DNA of 64,000 nucleotides from the NCBI GenBank assembly GCA_019059635.1, contig JAGVRJ010000008.1:186001-250000 (forward strand). Direction: 5' to 3'. Position 1 is the first letter of the stretch; every line of letters begins with the position of its first letter. The notes beneath the pieces are model-generated. The model saw nothing but the letters and a program-made list of their open reading frames with translations. It was not told the DNA's origin and did not search any database. Both the position numbers and the translations under genes were made by a program. This DNA is from Proales similis. Lineage: Eukaryota; Rotifera; Eurotatoria; Ploima; Proalidae. Below, in pieces: positions 55,092-64,000 of this stretch.

Positions 55092-57073
55092 ATGTCATCG
55101 TTTTACCAGCTGGGCGAAAAGACGCTCAAGGTGCCCATGCGCCTGTTTGCGCTTAATCGTGGCAACCTGCTCGAGCGCTTGAGGCAGGCACAATTGCCCA
55201 AGGCGGCCATCGTTTTACTGCAGGGCGGCGAGTCTAACATGCGATACTGTTCAGATCATGAGCCCATCTTTCGCCAGGTTCAATCAATCATTTGACGCCG
55301 CTTGACGAGAGCTTTTTATTTATTACTTTTCGTATTCAAAGGAGTCTTACTTTCACTGGTGCTTCGGAGTGACCGAGCCGGATTTCTACGGCGCGATCGA
55401 AGTCGACACGGGCCGCTCGATACTGTTTGCGCCGCGTCTACCAGCCGAATACGCCATCTGGATGGGAAAGTAACTCTAGCTGGGATGCTTTGAGTTGGCT
55501 CTCAGCTACTCACTGCCACGGTCAAAAGGGTTCAGCCGCTGGACTACTTCAAAGGCAAATATGAAGTCGACGAGGCCTACTACACGGACGAGATCGGAGC
55601 TGTGCTAGAAGGAAAGCAGCCGAGCACTTTGCTCACACTGGTGAGTTGGATCGCTGCGAACACCTCGGCCAGTTCGTCTTAACTCGATTCAGTTCGGCAA
55701 GAACACAGATTCGGGCAGCATGAGCAAGCCGGCCTCGTTCGAAGGAATCGAAAAGTCTGTTGTCCACTGTTATCATTTTGCACTAATGACCGCAAACTAA
55801 TCGAACGCGAACAGATTTCAAGTCGACAAGCAGCTGCTTCATCCCCAGATCAGCGAATGGTGAGGCCTCTAGACTCATCGCACTGAGTGTTCGGCAATAT
55901 AACGCCACATTAAAAAAAGCCGCGTGTTCAAGAATGAAATCGAGCTCGAGCTGATGCGTTACACGAACAAAATTTCGAGCGAAGCGCACTGCGAGGTGAT
56001 GAGGCGAATTCGGCCCGGCATGTACGAGTACGAGCTCGAGAGCATTTTCCAAGACTACTGCTACAGAGTTGGCGGCATGCGACACATGTCCTACACCTGC
56101 ATTTGCGCCACGTACTCACTTGCCGATCGGCCCCCCAGTCTGTGCTCTGTTCTAAACAAGTTGCTGTTTTGAAAGCGGAGATAACAGCAGTGTTCTCCAT
56201 TACGGCCATGCGGGAGCACCGAACGATCGTAAAATTGGCGACAACGATCTTTGGTAAGTGCCCAGACCGATCTGAATGCGATGGCTCACAAGTTCTTATT
56301 GAACAGCTTGTTCGACATGGGCGGCGAGTACTACTGCTACGCGAGTGACATAACGTGCTCGTTTCCGTCCAACGGAAAATTCACAGACAAGCAACGCTTC
56401 GTCTATGAGACTGTGCTCAAGGCAAATCGGGCAGTTTTGAACGCCGTGCGGCCGGGAGTTTCCTGGGAGGATATGCACAAGCTGGCCGATCGAGTCATTC
56501 TCGAGTGCTTCAAGCAAGAAGGTCTCCTTCTCGGCGACGTAGAAGAAATGATGCAGCACCGAGTCAGCGCCACTTTCTTCCCTCACGGACTGGGCCACAT
56601 GATCGGCATTGACACACACGACGTCGGAGGTTATCCCCAAGGAGTGCAGCGCTCTACACAAGCCGGCCTCAAGTCACTGCGAACCACACGAACTCTGGAG
56701 GAAGGAATGTGCCTTACAATCGAGCCTGGCGCCTATTTCATTGAGTTTGTAAGTTGCGGTCATCATATGGCATTTACCAGGCCTTGACCAAAATGACCAA
56801 AATGCTGACTAGCTTCTGGAGCGAGCGAAACAGAGTGAAGAGACGAGCAAGTTTTACAATTGGGATAAGATAGACGGCTTCAGAGGAATTGGCGGAGTAA
56901 GTTGATTCGAATAGGGAGGAAAGCAGTGGCTCGAATAAACGAGTTTTGAAAAGGTGCGAATTGAGGACGACATCTACGTAACGGCCACAGGGGCCGAACT
57001 CTTGACCCAAGTCCCGAGGAGCGTGGAGGAAATTGAAAATTTTATGAAAGAAAATAACCCGAATGTGGCCTAG
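55092..57073 (+). CDS. PEPD: Xaa-Pro dipeptidase (prolidase)
   Basis: Cytosolic di-metal peptidase that splits dipeptides with C-terminal proline. Ten exons: 55092-55277, 55342-55469, 55529-55640, 55693-55754, 55815-55859, 55920-56111, 56176-56253, 56307-56748, 56813-56896 and 56954-57073, giving 482 residues against 493 in human. The N-terminus has [12 protein letters not shown] and VLLQGGE. The pita-bread domain has metal-ligand residues in [43 protein letters not shown] and [10 protein letters not shown]. All 9 introns are 52-64 bp with GT-AG ends and consistent phases. Start ATG 55092 fits the family N-terminus. Confidence 0.96.
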
Positions 57074-57153
57074 ACGAGTCCACCAAGACAACAAGGAGTG
57101 TTTTTGGACAAATGAATAACGGGGGATTTTGCTTTAATTTTTTAAGTTTTGAT

Positions 57154-57169
57154 GGCCTTGAATAAGGCC
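57154..57169 (-). terminator. Histone 3' stem-loop of H2A
   Basis: On the minus strand GGCCTTATTCAAGGCC, a six-base stem with a four-base loop, lies 33 bases after the H2A stop. This is the consensus processing signal of replication-dependent, non-polyadenylated histone mRNAs. Confidence 0.9.
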
Positions 57170-57201
57170 TGGGGTTGGTTAAGAGTGCGAAGGAAAGAAA
57201 C

Positions 57202-57643
<442 letters not shown>

Positions 57644-57740
57644 CTACTACTACTACTATTTGAATGGTTTTGAGAAGGCGGGGCGCCGACCGGCGCCGCC
57701 GATTGGTTGGATCGGCCGTGCATAATTGTGATTATGCACA
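57644..57740 (-). other. Retrotransposon 3' end: TAG-repeat tail and inverted repeats
   Basis: The element ends in about five TAG units next to the target-site duplication. Just inside lie a GC-rich inverted repeat (GGCGCC arms around 57682-57697) and a second at 57718-57739 with GTGCATAAT/GATTATGCAC arms. Such structures may be recognised by the reverse transcriptase during target-primed synthesis; that is inference. Confidence 0.55.
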
Positions 57741-57821
57741 CCACCACTCTGGATCGCTTGAGACACGGTCTCTTTCGACCCGATGGTCTGGCTGTGCGTG
57801 ATGTCTAGCGTTGCCAGGTAT

Positions 57822-60120
57822 TCATATGGATGATGGGGCAGGAGTCGGAATAAGTGTGCCGAATATTGTTGGTATTTGGCGCCTTATCTCAGATCCTTCT
57901 GCTCTTTTTCCGAGTCGCTTGTACTCTGCGTAGAGGTCCTGGATTGGCTTGTTGTACTTCAGCGCGCTGGTCAGATACGAGTGCAACTGTTGGTCGAGCC
58001 TGTCCTTGATTGGCGGGATGTTGGTCCTGGCGTAGATGGTTTGGGTGCTGGTTGAGATGGGGAGCTGGAGTGCGATTTTGATGGCTCGCCTTTGGACCAT
58101 TTCCAGCTTCATGAGGTTGGTCCGGGCCGCGGATACGCTTAGTATTGTGGCGTACTCCATAATAGGGCGGACTAGTTGCTTGTATGTTGTGAGGAGTAGC
58201 TTGCTGTCGAGCCCCCAGTTCCTTCCTCTCACGATGCGCATCATGTTGAGTCTGCTCTGGGTCCTGGCCTTGGTTGTTTGAATGTGCTGATGGAATGTCA
58301 GGCGCGAGTCCAGGTAGACGCCTAGGAACCTGGGGCATTTGTCGTGCTTGAGCGGTTGTCCGAGCAGCTTGGGCGGTTCCGTTAGGGGTCTCGTTGCGTT
58401 CCTTGAGAAGAGGGTCCAGACTGTTTTACTCGTACTGAACTTGATCTGCCAGAGGCAGGCCCAGGCGGCTATGGCGTCGAGGGCTTGCTGGAGATTGGCG
58501 ATGGCTCTTTCCTGGTTGTTCGCCGTGACCCATATTGCCAGGTCGTCCGCGTAGAGTGCTGCTTCGACTCCTTCTATCGTGTTGACGATGTCGTTGATGA
58601 AGATGTTGAACAGCGTGGGACCTAAGACGCTTCCTTGGGGTACTCCGCACGAAATTTTCCTCAGAGTCGAGTGAGTGCTTCCTACTCTGGCGGTGAACGT
58701 CCTGTCCTTGAGGAAGCTTTTGATCCACTTTCCCAGGTCTTGGGGGCAGCCGTGTCGACGTAGCTTGAAGACGATGCCATTGTGCCACACTCTGTCGAAG
58801 GCTTTCTCCATGTCCATGAAGACGGCGACGGTGATCTTCTTTTGGTTGAAACCTTGCTGGATCGATTGCGTGAGCCGAACGATGTGGTCCTTTGTCTGGT
58901 GTTTTGCTCTGAACCCGCTTTGGATTGGGTTCAGGAGCTGCTTGGTTTCCATCCATCTTTGGAGCCGGCGTTGAACGATCCTCTCCAGTAGCTTGGACAG
59001 CGTGTTCAGCAGGCTGATTGGCCTGTAGCTGGCTGGGTCAGTCGAGTTCTTCCCTGGTTTGGGAATCATGACTGCCGTTGCTTGTTTCCAGGCTGTTGGA
59101 ACGTGACCGAGACGCATCGAGGCGTTTGCGATCTCAGCGAACCTCGCGTGAAATGCCGCTGGTAGATTCTTCAGGACTCTGTTTGTGATTCCATCTGGTC
59201 CGGCGGCTCCTTTTCCTCTCGTCTTCTTGAGTTCTTCCGCGACTTCTTGTTGCGAAGTCGGAACGATTTGCGGCGCCTCCTGAGTGAAGAGTTTGGGTGC
59301 TGTCTCGTTGATGATTGACTCCGAACTTTTGCTGAATTCTTCGTTGGGTTCCGGGTTGAAAATCCCTTCCAGATGGTTTGCGAAAAGGCGCGCAGTCTCC
59401 TCGGGTTGCGTAAGCGGCTGCTGGGTGGTCGGGTCCAGAAGCGTTGGAAGGCGGCTTGGCTTTGCCTCGTTTCTGTTGGTGATGTTGTTAAGGGATCTCC
59501 AGAGTTGACTGTCCGACGGATTGAGGAGTGCAATCTCTGAGCAGAAGTCGCGCCATTTCGAACGGTTGAATTCCTTGAGTTCAGTGTTGATTTCGTTCTT
59601 CAGCTGGTTAGCTTCTCTCTTGACCTGGTCGTCTCTTGTTGTGGCGAATTTTCTCAACAACGCTCGTCTCCGCTTGATCTTGTCCAGCGTTCTCCTTGGT
59701 ATTGCTTTCCGGATTGGCTTTGTCGTTGTTCTGGTGGTGGTGTGCTCCTCAACTGTCAGCTTGATTGTGTTGGTTAACCATTGTGCTGCTATGTCCAGTT
59801 CCGGGTTGCTGTTGATCTCTGGGAGAGGGTAGTTGAAGCTGGTTGAGGTGAGGAGTCCGGACCAGTTCACTGTTTTCCTTTCCCTGGTTATTTCTTTTGG
59901 TGGGACGCTGAATTCCGCAGACTTGAACTCGACTGTGATCGGCAGGTGGTCGCTCCTTGGCGATTGCAGGACTTCGTACTCTTCAAACAGATCTGCGAGT
60001 CCAGGAGTGGCAATTGCTAGGTCCAGGATGGCCGTGCTCGGGTCTCTTTGAGGTGGTCGTGCTTGTTGTCGGCTGGGGTCCCAGATGGATTGTCTGCCTG
60101 AGGTTGTTGACGTCCTTCAT
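57822..60120 (-). CDS. Retrotransposon ORF2: endonuclease remnant and reverse transcriptase
   Basis: The frame is open from about 60120 to the stop at 57822. Its first part holds only the last 40 or so residues of an APE-type endonuclease (STAILDLAIATPG, then SPRSDHLPITVEF). The usual N-terminal catalytic motifs are absent. The reverse transcriptase is complete: PASYRPISLLNTLSKLLERI, catalytic Asp in FMDMEKAFDRVW, GVPQGSVLGPTLFNIFINDI and the YADD box in ALYADDLAIWV, followed by a thumb and C-terminal region. No in-frame ATG precedes the reverse transcriptase core, so the natural start has been lost with the deletion. The left boundary of the remnant is approximate. Confidence 0.85.
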
Positions 60121-61176
60121 GATGTCGTTTGGGTCGAGCGCCACCGAGAGCGTTTCTTTGGCTCTGTTGGCAAAGACCGTCAGCTTGTTCAGCGTGGGGA
60201 TGGGAATCGATTCCCTGTGCGCGGCGGTGAGGCACATCTCCATCATGGTCGAGATGAGCGTGCGGGTGAATTCAGCTATTCTCTTCTCGATTGCGTGGTT
60301 GATGATGGTCTCGATTGACTTGGTTGGTTGCTTGGAGACGGCTTGATTTGGCTGGGTCGTTCTTTTCAGTATTGCACTGAAAGAGGGCTTGGCTGGCTGT
60401 GTTCCGGCTGCTTTGATCACCGGGCAGAGTCTTGAGACAGCCGCATGCTGCTGTCCACAGTTTGCGCACTTCAGTGGCAGGGGACAGTTGTCATTCCGGT
60501 GCGACCCTGCACATCTTAGGCAGACGGGATCCTCCGTTTTGCATTGGCTTTGAGTGTGTCCGAGCTGTTGGCATTTGAAGCATTGGATGATCTTGGTCTC
60601 CTCGGTGACTCTGTAGAGCGAGAATCCGATCTTGAGCTTGTCGACGAGTAGTTTCTTTGCGGAGCTAGTGTCGGCCATGGTGAGCTTGATTGCCTCTGTC
60701 TTGGTGTTGGTTGCTTTCCGGGTTAGACGGATTGCTTCGGTTACGCCCTGCGCTGCTAGCTGTATTTTGGTGTCGGAGTCTTCTATTTCGCACTCAACTG
60801 GCACTCCATGTGCGATGAGGGTTCGGGGCTTTGGTGACCTTCGTAGCCACTCCCTTACTCCTTCGTCAAAGGCCCCGGGCGGCCAGGGTTCTGATAGCAG
60901 ACGGTGGGTTGGGGCATCGTCCGTGGCAATGATGAGCGTGCTGCTCTCAAGTTTCAATGAGGCGAACTTGATCTTCGACTTGTCAAGGGAAGGCTTGCAA
61001 CGCGCTATCTCCTTTTCGAGTGAGACCGGGTTTGAGTACTTTTTGAGTACTGTTTGGTCTAATTTCAATTTGAACGCTGGTATTCTTGCTTGATTCGAGC
61101 CAGCGTAGTCCTTACGAGGACTTGGGGGTTTCGACTCCTTCGAGAGTGGTTCAGAAGGCATTTCACCTTTCGTCAT
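59983..61176 (-). CDS. Retrotransposon ORF1 (gag-like, three zinc knuckles)
   Basis: 397-residue nucleic-acid-binding protein of a non-LTR element. Around residues 215-265 are three zinc knuckles: CFKCQQLGHTQSQC (CX2CX4HX4C), CLRCAGSHRNDNC and CANCGQQHAAVSRLC. An upstream domain with RTLIAHGVPVECE and a basic N-terminus fit the gag fold of Jockey/I elements. The last residues run out of gag-like sequence into DNA that in another frame encodes the endonuclease remnant of ORF2, so the present C-terminus is a product of the internal deletion. Confidence 0.88.
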   Translation of the reverse strand: MTKGEMPSEPLSKESKPPSPRKDYAGSNQARIPAFKLKLDQTVLKKYSNPVSLEKEIARCKPSLDKSKIKFASLKLESSTLIIATDDAPTHRLLSEPWPPGAFDEGVREWLRRSPKPRTLIAHGVPVECEIEDSDTKIQLAAQGVTEAIRLTRKATNTKTEAIKLTMADTSSAKKLLVDKLKIGFSLYRVTEETKIIQCFKCQQLGHTQSQCKTEDPVCLRCAGSHRNDNCPLPLKCANCGQQHAAVSRLCPVIKAAGTQPAKPSFSAILKRTTQPNQAVSKQPTKSIETIINHAIEKRIAEFTRTLISTMMEMCLTAAHRESIPIPTLNKLTVFANRAKETLSVALDPNDIMKDVNNLRQTIHLGPQPTTSTTTSKRPEHGHPGPSNCHSWTRRSV

Positions 61177-61381
61177 TTGGGTGTCTATTTCCCTTTTTTT
61201 TTTTTTTATGTCAATCTCTTTGTTACGTCTATTTCGCCTTTTTTATTCGTTTTTTGGTGTCAATTTTGAGTCTTCCTGTTTTAGTTTTAGATTCGATGTT
61301 TTAGATGTTTTAGATTCGATGATGATATATGATCCCGATCCGATTTGATATGATCCGATATGATATGATCTGCGTTGTGCG

Positions 61382-61397
61382 TAATTAATGGCGAGTA
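61382..61397. repeat. Target-site duplication, right copy
   Basis: Identical to 57628-57643. Before insertion a single copy lay between the H2A TATA-like box and the H2A start codon. Confidence 0.92.
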
Positions 61398-61406
61398 AGG
61401 TCGATG

Positions 61407-61414
61407 GTTTTATG
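61407..61414 (-). promoter_or_regulatory. Displaced H2A TATA-like box
   Basis: CATAAAAC on the minus strand. Without the insertion it would lie 70 bases before the H2A ATG, matching the 63 bases between the H2B CATAAATA box and its ATG. It now lies ten bases before the retrotransposon target duplication and points into the element's 5' end. Confidence 0.6.
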
Positions 61415-61950
61415 AGCGAAAGAAAGGCATGTGCTGTTTATGTTAATTTATTAGCACCCGCCTTATGAGCACTGACCACATGGACCAGCGAGTCAAGGAC
61501 GCTTGGCGAGGACGAGTACGAGGCTGTGCAGTAATGAGACAATTTGTTCCAGCTACCGAGACAATTACAATTTTTCATTCATGCCATATTCTTTCCTTCT
61601 AATCTCAGGCTTTCTCACCTCATAAAGTTTGGTGATTTTTCACAGCCCCTGTTAGATCCTGGTGTACGTAAAAATAAAAAGCTCTGGGAACGAACGTGTC
61701 TTTGGTTAAAGGGAATTGTGGAAATTAGAGCTTAGACTAAAGTAAAGGCTGCGTTCTATAACACAAAGGGCGGATGTTTCAAATCGTGCCAACCGAATTA
61801 CTCGGGCCAAGTTGCAATGGCCAGGAAGTCAGCTCATTAATATGATCACACATCTGATTGATGATGCACACACGCCTTTGCAGACCAGCCAATCACGCAC
61901 AACGGACATTGCTGATTGGCTCAAAATTCATAATTAGGCAACAAAAAACG
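61415..61950. promoter_or_regulatory. H2A-H2B shared promoter region
   Basis: The remaining intergenic DNA of the divergent histone pair. CCAAT motifs occur near 61889 (AGCCAATCAC) and, inverted, near 61913 (GATTGGCTC). No gene is visible; the open frame near 61544-61735 has no homology. Confidence 0.5.
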
Positions 61951-61955
61951 TCCAT

Positions 61956-61963
61956 CATAAATA
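61956..61963 (+). promoter_or_regulatory. H2B TATA-like box
   Basis: CATAAATA, 63 bases before the H2B start codon and about 40 bases after an inverted CCAAT box. Confidence 0.6.
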
Positions 61964-62026
61964 GCCCTAAATTCAATCGCATGCCATATCGGATACGTTC
62001 GACTGAAATATCTCACTCAAACTAAA

Positions 62027-62395
62027 ATGCCACCCAAGACCCCATCCAAAGGAGCCAAGAAGGCAGTCAAACCCGCCAAGGGAGCCAAAGGCGAAGGCAA
62101 GCGAAAGCGCCGAAGGAAGGAGACCTACTCTATCTACATCTACAAGGTCCTTAAACAGGTCCACCCTGACACTGGTATCTCCAGCAAGGCCATGAGCATC
62201 ATGAACTCGTTTGTCAACGACATTTTCGAGCGAATCGCGGCCGAGTCCTCACGTCTTGCCAACCTCAACGGCAAATCGACTGTTTCCAGTCGTGAAATTC
62301 AAACCGCCGTCCGTCTCCTCCTTCCCGGAGAGTTGGCCAAGCACGCCGTGAGCGAAGGCACAAAAGCCGTAACCAAGTATACCAGCTCGAAATAA
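62027..62395 (+). CDS. H2B: Histone H2B (canonical, replication-dependent)
   Basis: 122-residue core histone, intronless. The Lys-rich tail is followed by [20 protein letters not shown], the histone fold with [20 protein letters not shown] and the C-terminal helix ending AVTKYTSSK, which keeps the lysine that is ubiquitinated in other animals. It is divergent from H2A and followed by a histone stem-loop. Confidence 0.97.
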   Translation: MPPKTPSKGAKKAVKPAKGAKGEGKRKRRRKETYSIYIYKVLKQVHPDTGISSKAMSIMNSFVNDIFERIAAESSRLANLNGKSTVSSREIQTAVRLLLPGELAKHAVSEGTKAVTKYTSSK

Positions 62396-62428
62396 ATTCG
62401 CTCTTTTACGTGACTAATTACAACCCCC

Positions 62429-62444
62429 GGCCTTTTTCAAGGCC
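62429..62444 (+). terminator. Histone 3' stem-loop of H2B
   Basis: GGCCTTTTTCAAGGCC with a six-base stem, 33 bases after the stop codon, preceded by ACCCCC as is usual for histone stem-loops. Confidence 0.9.
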
Positions 62445-62545
62445 ATCACTTATTTCTGACTAAAGCAAAATATTTGTTCACTCGTTAAAAACTCCTCGTG
62501 CTTCTATAAATTTTCCCTTTCGATCCCTTTTCATTTCTGCGACAA

Positions 62546-63949
62546 ATGTCCTCTGATCTAACTCCCCTCGAGGTGTTAACCTCCACCAGTGTTCATGGTT
62601 TGCCCAAACTCGTATCAACCGGGTCTCGCTCTCTCTTTTGGGCTCTTTGTCTCCTAGCCGCAACATGCGGATGTGGCTACCTAATTGTCCTCACAGTCAT
62701 CAAATATTTCTCCTACCCCGTTTACACCCAATATGAGGTTAAGATCGAGCGTCCTATCTCGTTCCCGTCTGTAACGGTCTGTAACAGGCAACTTTCCAGC
62801 ACCGACGCTTATCTGTCGTTTGTCGCTGAACAGGAACTTCAAGAGCTTGAAAAGGCCGGACGAGTGTTCGCTCATGACCAATATCAATACTCGAATAGCT
62901 CCATTTCCCAAACGCTGATCGCTTATCATACAACTCTAAAGCTCGCTGCCATCTATCTTTCAAACCAGCAGAATCTGAGAAGTGAATATGACAGGCCGAT
63001 GAAAGAGGTGATGCTTACTTGCCGCTTTAGCGACAGGCCATGCTTTCCTCTCGAAATCACTCAAAATTACGACGTGATTCTTGGCAATTGTTTTAAATTT
63101 AACACCGCAGCCAAACTTCAACTCCCTGGATATGAATACGGCCTCGATATGGAGTTTTTCTTGGACCAAGGCAAACCATATCAAACTAGCATGGGCCTGC
63201 ATGTATTCGTTCATCCGCCTAATGTCGCTCCCTCATTCACCGAAGGCTTCGATGTTCCGGTCGGTTTTCACTCGTTCGTTTCTCTCCGCAAAGTAGTGAC
63301 CAAGTTGCAGACTCAGCCCTACGGGCGATGTGAAATTCAGGATAACAGCCCAGAACTCGCCAAGTTCAATCGTTCTATATACGAGCTCATGGTCGAGAGA
63401 GGAATTTTGTACAGACAGAGGACGTGCGTGGAGATCTGTCTTTACTTCAAGGTGCTTGAAAGGTGCGGATGTTTGGCTAGGTCGTACGATCAATTACAAG
63501 GAAAAGTCTGCGAAACTAAAGAGGACTATGAATGTGCGGGCTCAAATGGTTATTTTATCGTCGAAAAACTTGATCAGATTTGCTCGCCTTACTGTCCATT
63601 GGAGTGTGAGCAAACTGCCTATGAACCGACAATATCCAGCGCAGTCTACCCTCCACTAGATTTGGCCAAACTGCTTCTGAATGACAGCAGCGTAGTCGAT
63701 CGGCTACCTGAACCAACCTACGAGCAATTGGCCAGGCACATGCTTCGACTGAGTGTCTATTATCAGGAATTGGCATTTACGCAGATAACCGAGACCCCGT
63801 TGATGGGTCTAATTGAACTGCTCTCGTACATCGGTGGAACTCTTGGCCTCTTCATGGGCATGAGCGTGCTCGGGCTGGTCGAACTCTTGGAGCTACTCTA
63901 TGTCTCGGTTCGTCAACTCCTTAGACGCCGACCAGTTGCCCAGTCCTGA
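62546..63949 (+). CDS. DEG/ENaC-family cation channel subunit
   Basis: Amiloride-sensitive-type sodium channel, trimeric, plasma membrane. Intronless frame of 467 residues. First membrane segment about residues 30-53 (LFWALCLLAATCGCGYLIVL), then the family entry FPSVTVCN. A Cys-rich extracellular part follows (TCVEICLYFKVLERCGC, CSPYCPLECEQTAYE). The second membrane segment includes the selectivity-filter GMS in GTLGLFMGMSVLGLVELLEL, preceded by the conserved YQELAFTQI. Gating ligand (peptide, acid, touch) cannot be inferred. At 467 residues it is at the short end of the family. It starts 100 bases after the H2B stem-loop on the same strand. Confidence 0.93.
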   Translation: MSSDLTPLEVLTSTSVHGLPKLVSTGSRSLFWALCLLAATCGCGYLIVLTVIKYFSYPVYTQYEVKIERPISFPSVTVCNRQLSSTDAYLSFVAEQELQELEKAGRVFAHDQYQYSNSSISQTLIAYHTTLKLAAIYLSNQQNLRSEYDRPMKEVMLTCRFSDRPCFPLEITQNYDVILGNCFKFNTAAKLQLPGYEYGLDMEFFLDQGKPYQTSMGLHVFVHPPNVAPSFTEGFDVPVGFHSFVSLRKVVTKLQTQPYGRCEIQDNSPELAKFNRSIYELMVERGILYRQRTCVEICLYFKVLERCGCLARSYDQLQGKVCETKEDYECAGSNGYFIVEKLDQICSPYCPLECEQTAYEPTISSAVYPPLDLAKLLLNDSSVVDRLPEPTYEQLARHMLRLSVYYQELAFTQITETPLMGLIELLSYIGGTLGLFMGMSVLGLVELLELLYVSVRQLLRRRPVAQS

Positions 63950-64000
63950 ATATTCACCCATAACAGTGTTGTGAATTAATAATTTTTCCGTTGAGTTCCT

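Larger units (their letters stand above)
57644..61381 (-). mobile_element. Non-LTR retrotransposon (Jockey/I-like) inserted between H2A and H2B
   Basis: A 3738-bp element on the minus strand, bounded by a perfect 16-bp target-site duplication. Order from its 5' end: about 205 bases of leader with a long A-run, ORF1 gag with three zinc knuckles, ORF2 with reverse transcriptase, about 180 bases of 3' untranslated sequence and a 3' tail of TAG repeats rather than poly(A). Three gag knuckles plus an APE-type endonuclease remnant place it near the Jockey/I superfamily. ORF1 and the reverse transcriptase frame have no stops, so the insertion is young. Most of the endonuclease domain is missing (see ORF2 entry), so this copy is probably not autonomous. 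Confidence 0.92.

Noticed and set aside
57678-57740. Inverted repeats near the element's left end as a DNA transposon terminus
   Set aside because: They lie inside a non-LTR element defined by target duplications and a reverse transcriptase, and have no partner at the other end.

Overview
The window is a piece of an animal nuclear genome. It carries spliced genes with GT-AG introns, metazoan-only families (tropomyosin, Snail, a TALE homeobox gene, DEG/ENaC, INSIG, furin, AP-3 beta), replication-dependent histones with 3' stem-loops, and a non-LTR retrotransposon. Ordinary housekeeping genes have very small introns (almost all 49-70 bp, one apparently 37 bp) and lie tens to a few hundred bases apart, often head to tail. 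Developmental genes are surrounded by kilobases of low-complexity non-coding DNA. I read this as a small invertebrate with a compact genome; I cannot fix the phylum from sequence alone.

Layout. 1-2.4 kb: non-coding. 2.4-10.4 kb (+): one tropomyosin gene with three alternative N-terminal exons and five consecutive pairs of duplicated, length-matched exons. 13.1-14.1 kb (+): a Snail-type zinc-finger gene. 14.6-16.1 kb (-): an N4BP1/KHNYN-like NYN ribonuclease. 16.3-20.3 kb (+): a tight head-to-tail run of KIAA1143-like, FDXACB1-like and DIPK1/FAM69-like genes. 20.6-21.4 kb (-): INSIG. 22.3-29.8 kb (+): a second head-to-tail run of beta-1,4-galactosyltransferase, POLR3C, HSPBAP1 and UTP3/SAS10. 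29.8-30.8 kb (-): a Star/FkbM-like secreted protein. 30.9-36.4 kb: non-coding. 36.4-37.8 kb (+): a proline-rich EF-hand protein. 38.7-40.0 kb (-): a divergent TALE homeobox gene. 40.0-45.2 kb: non-coding. 45.2-48.1 kb (+): a furin-like proprotein convertase. 48.5-52.7 kb (-): TBCA and AP3B. 52.9-57.1 kb (+): GALK2 and PEPD. 57.2-62.4 kb: a divergent H2A/H2B pair split by a 3.7-kb non-LTR retrotransposon with a perfect 16-bp target-site duplication. 62.5-63.9 kb (+): an intronless DEG/ENaC channel.

Functionally most of the window is housekeeping: RNA polymerase III, rRNA processing, sterol sensing, vesicle coats, tubulin folding, sugar phosphorylation, dipeptide turnover and secretory-pathway processing. 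The most unusual items are the tropomyosin gene, which could encode up to 32 C-terminal combinations on each of three N-termini, and the histone locus. There the retrotransposon has landed between the H2A TATA-like box and the H2A coding region, so the histone promoter now points into the transposon. Two operon-like gene runs, a single-base frame break in POLR3C and two GC-AG introns are also noted.
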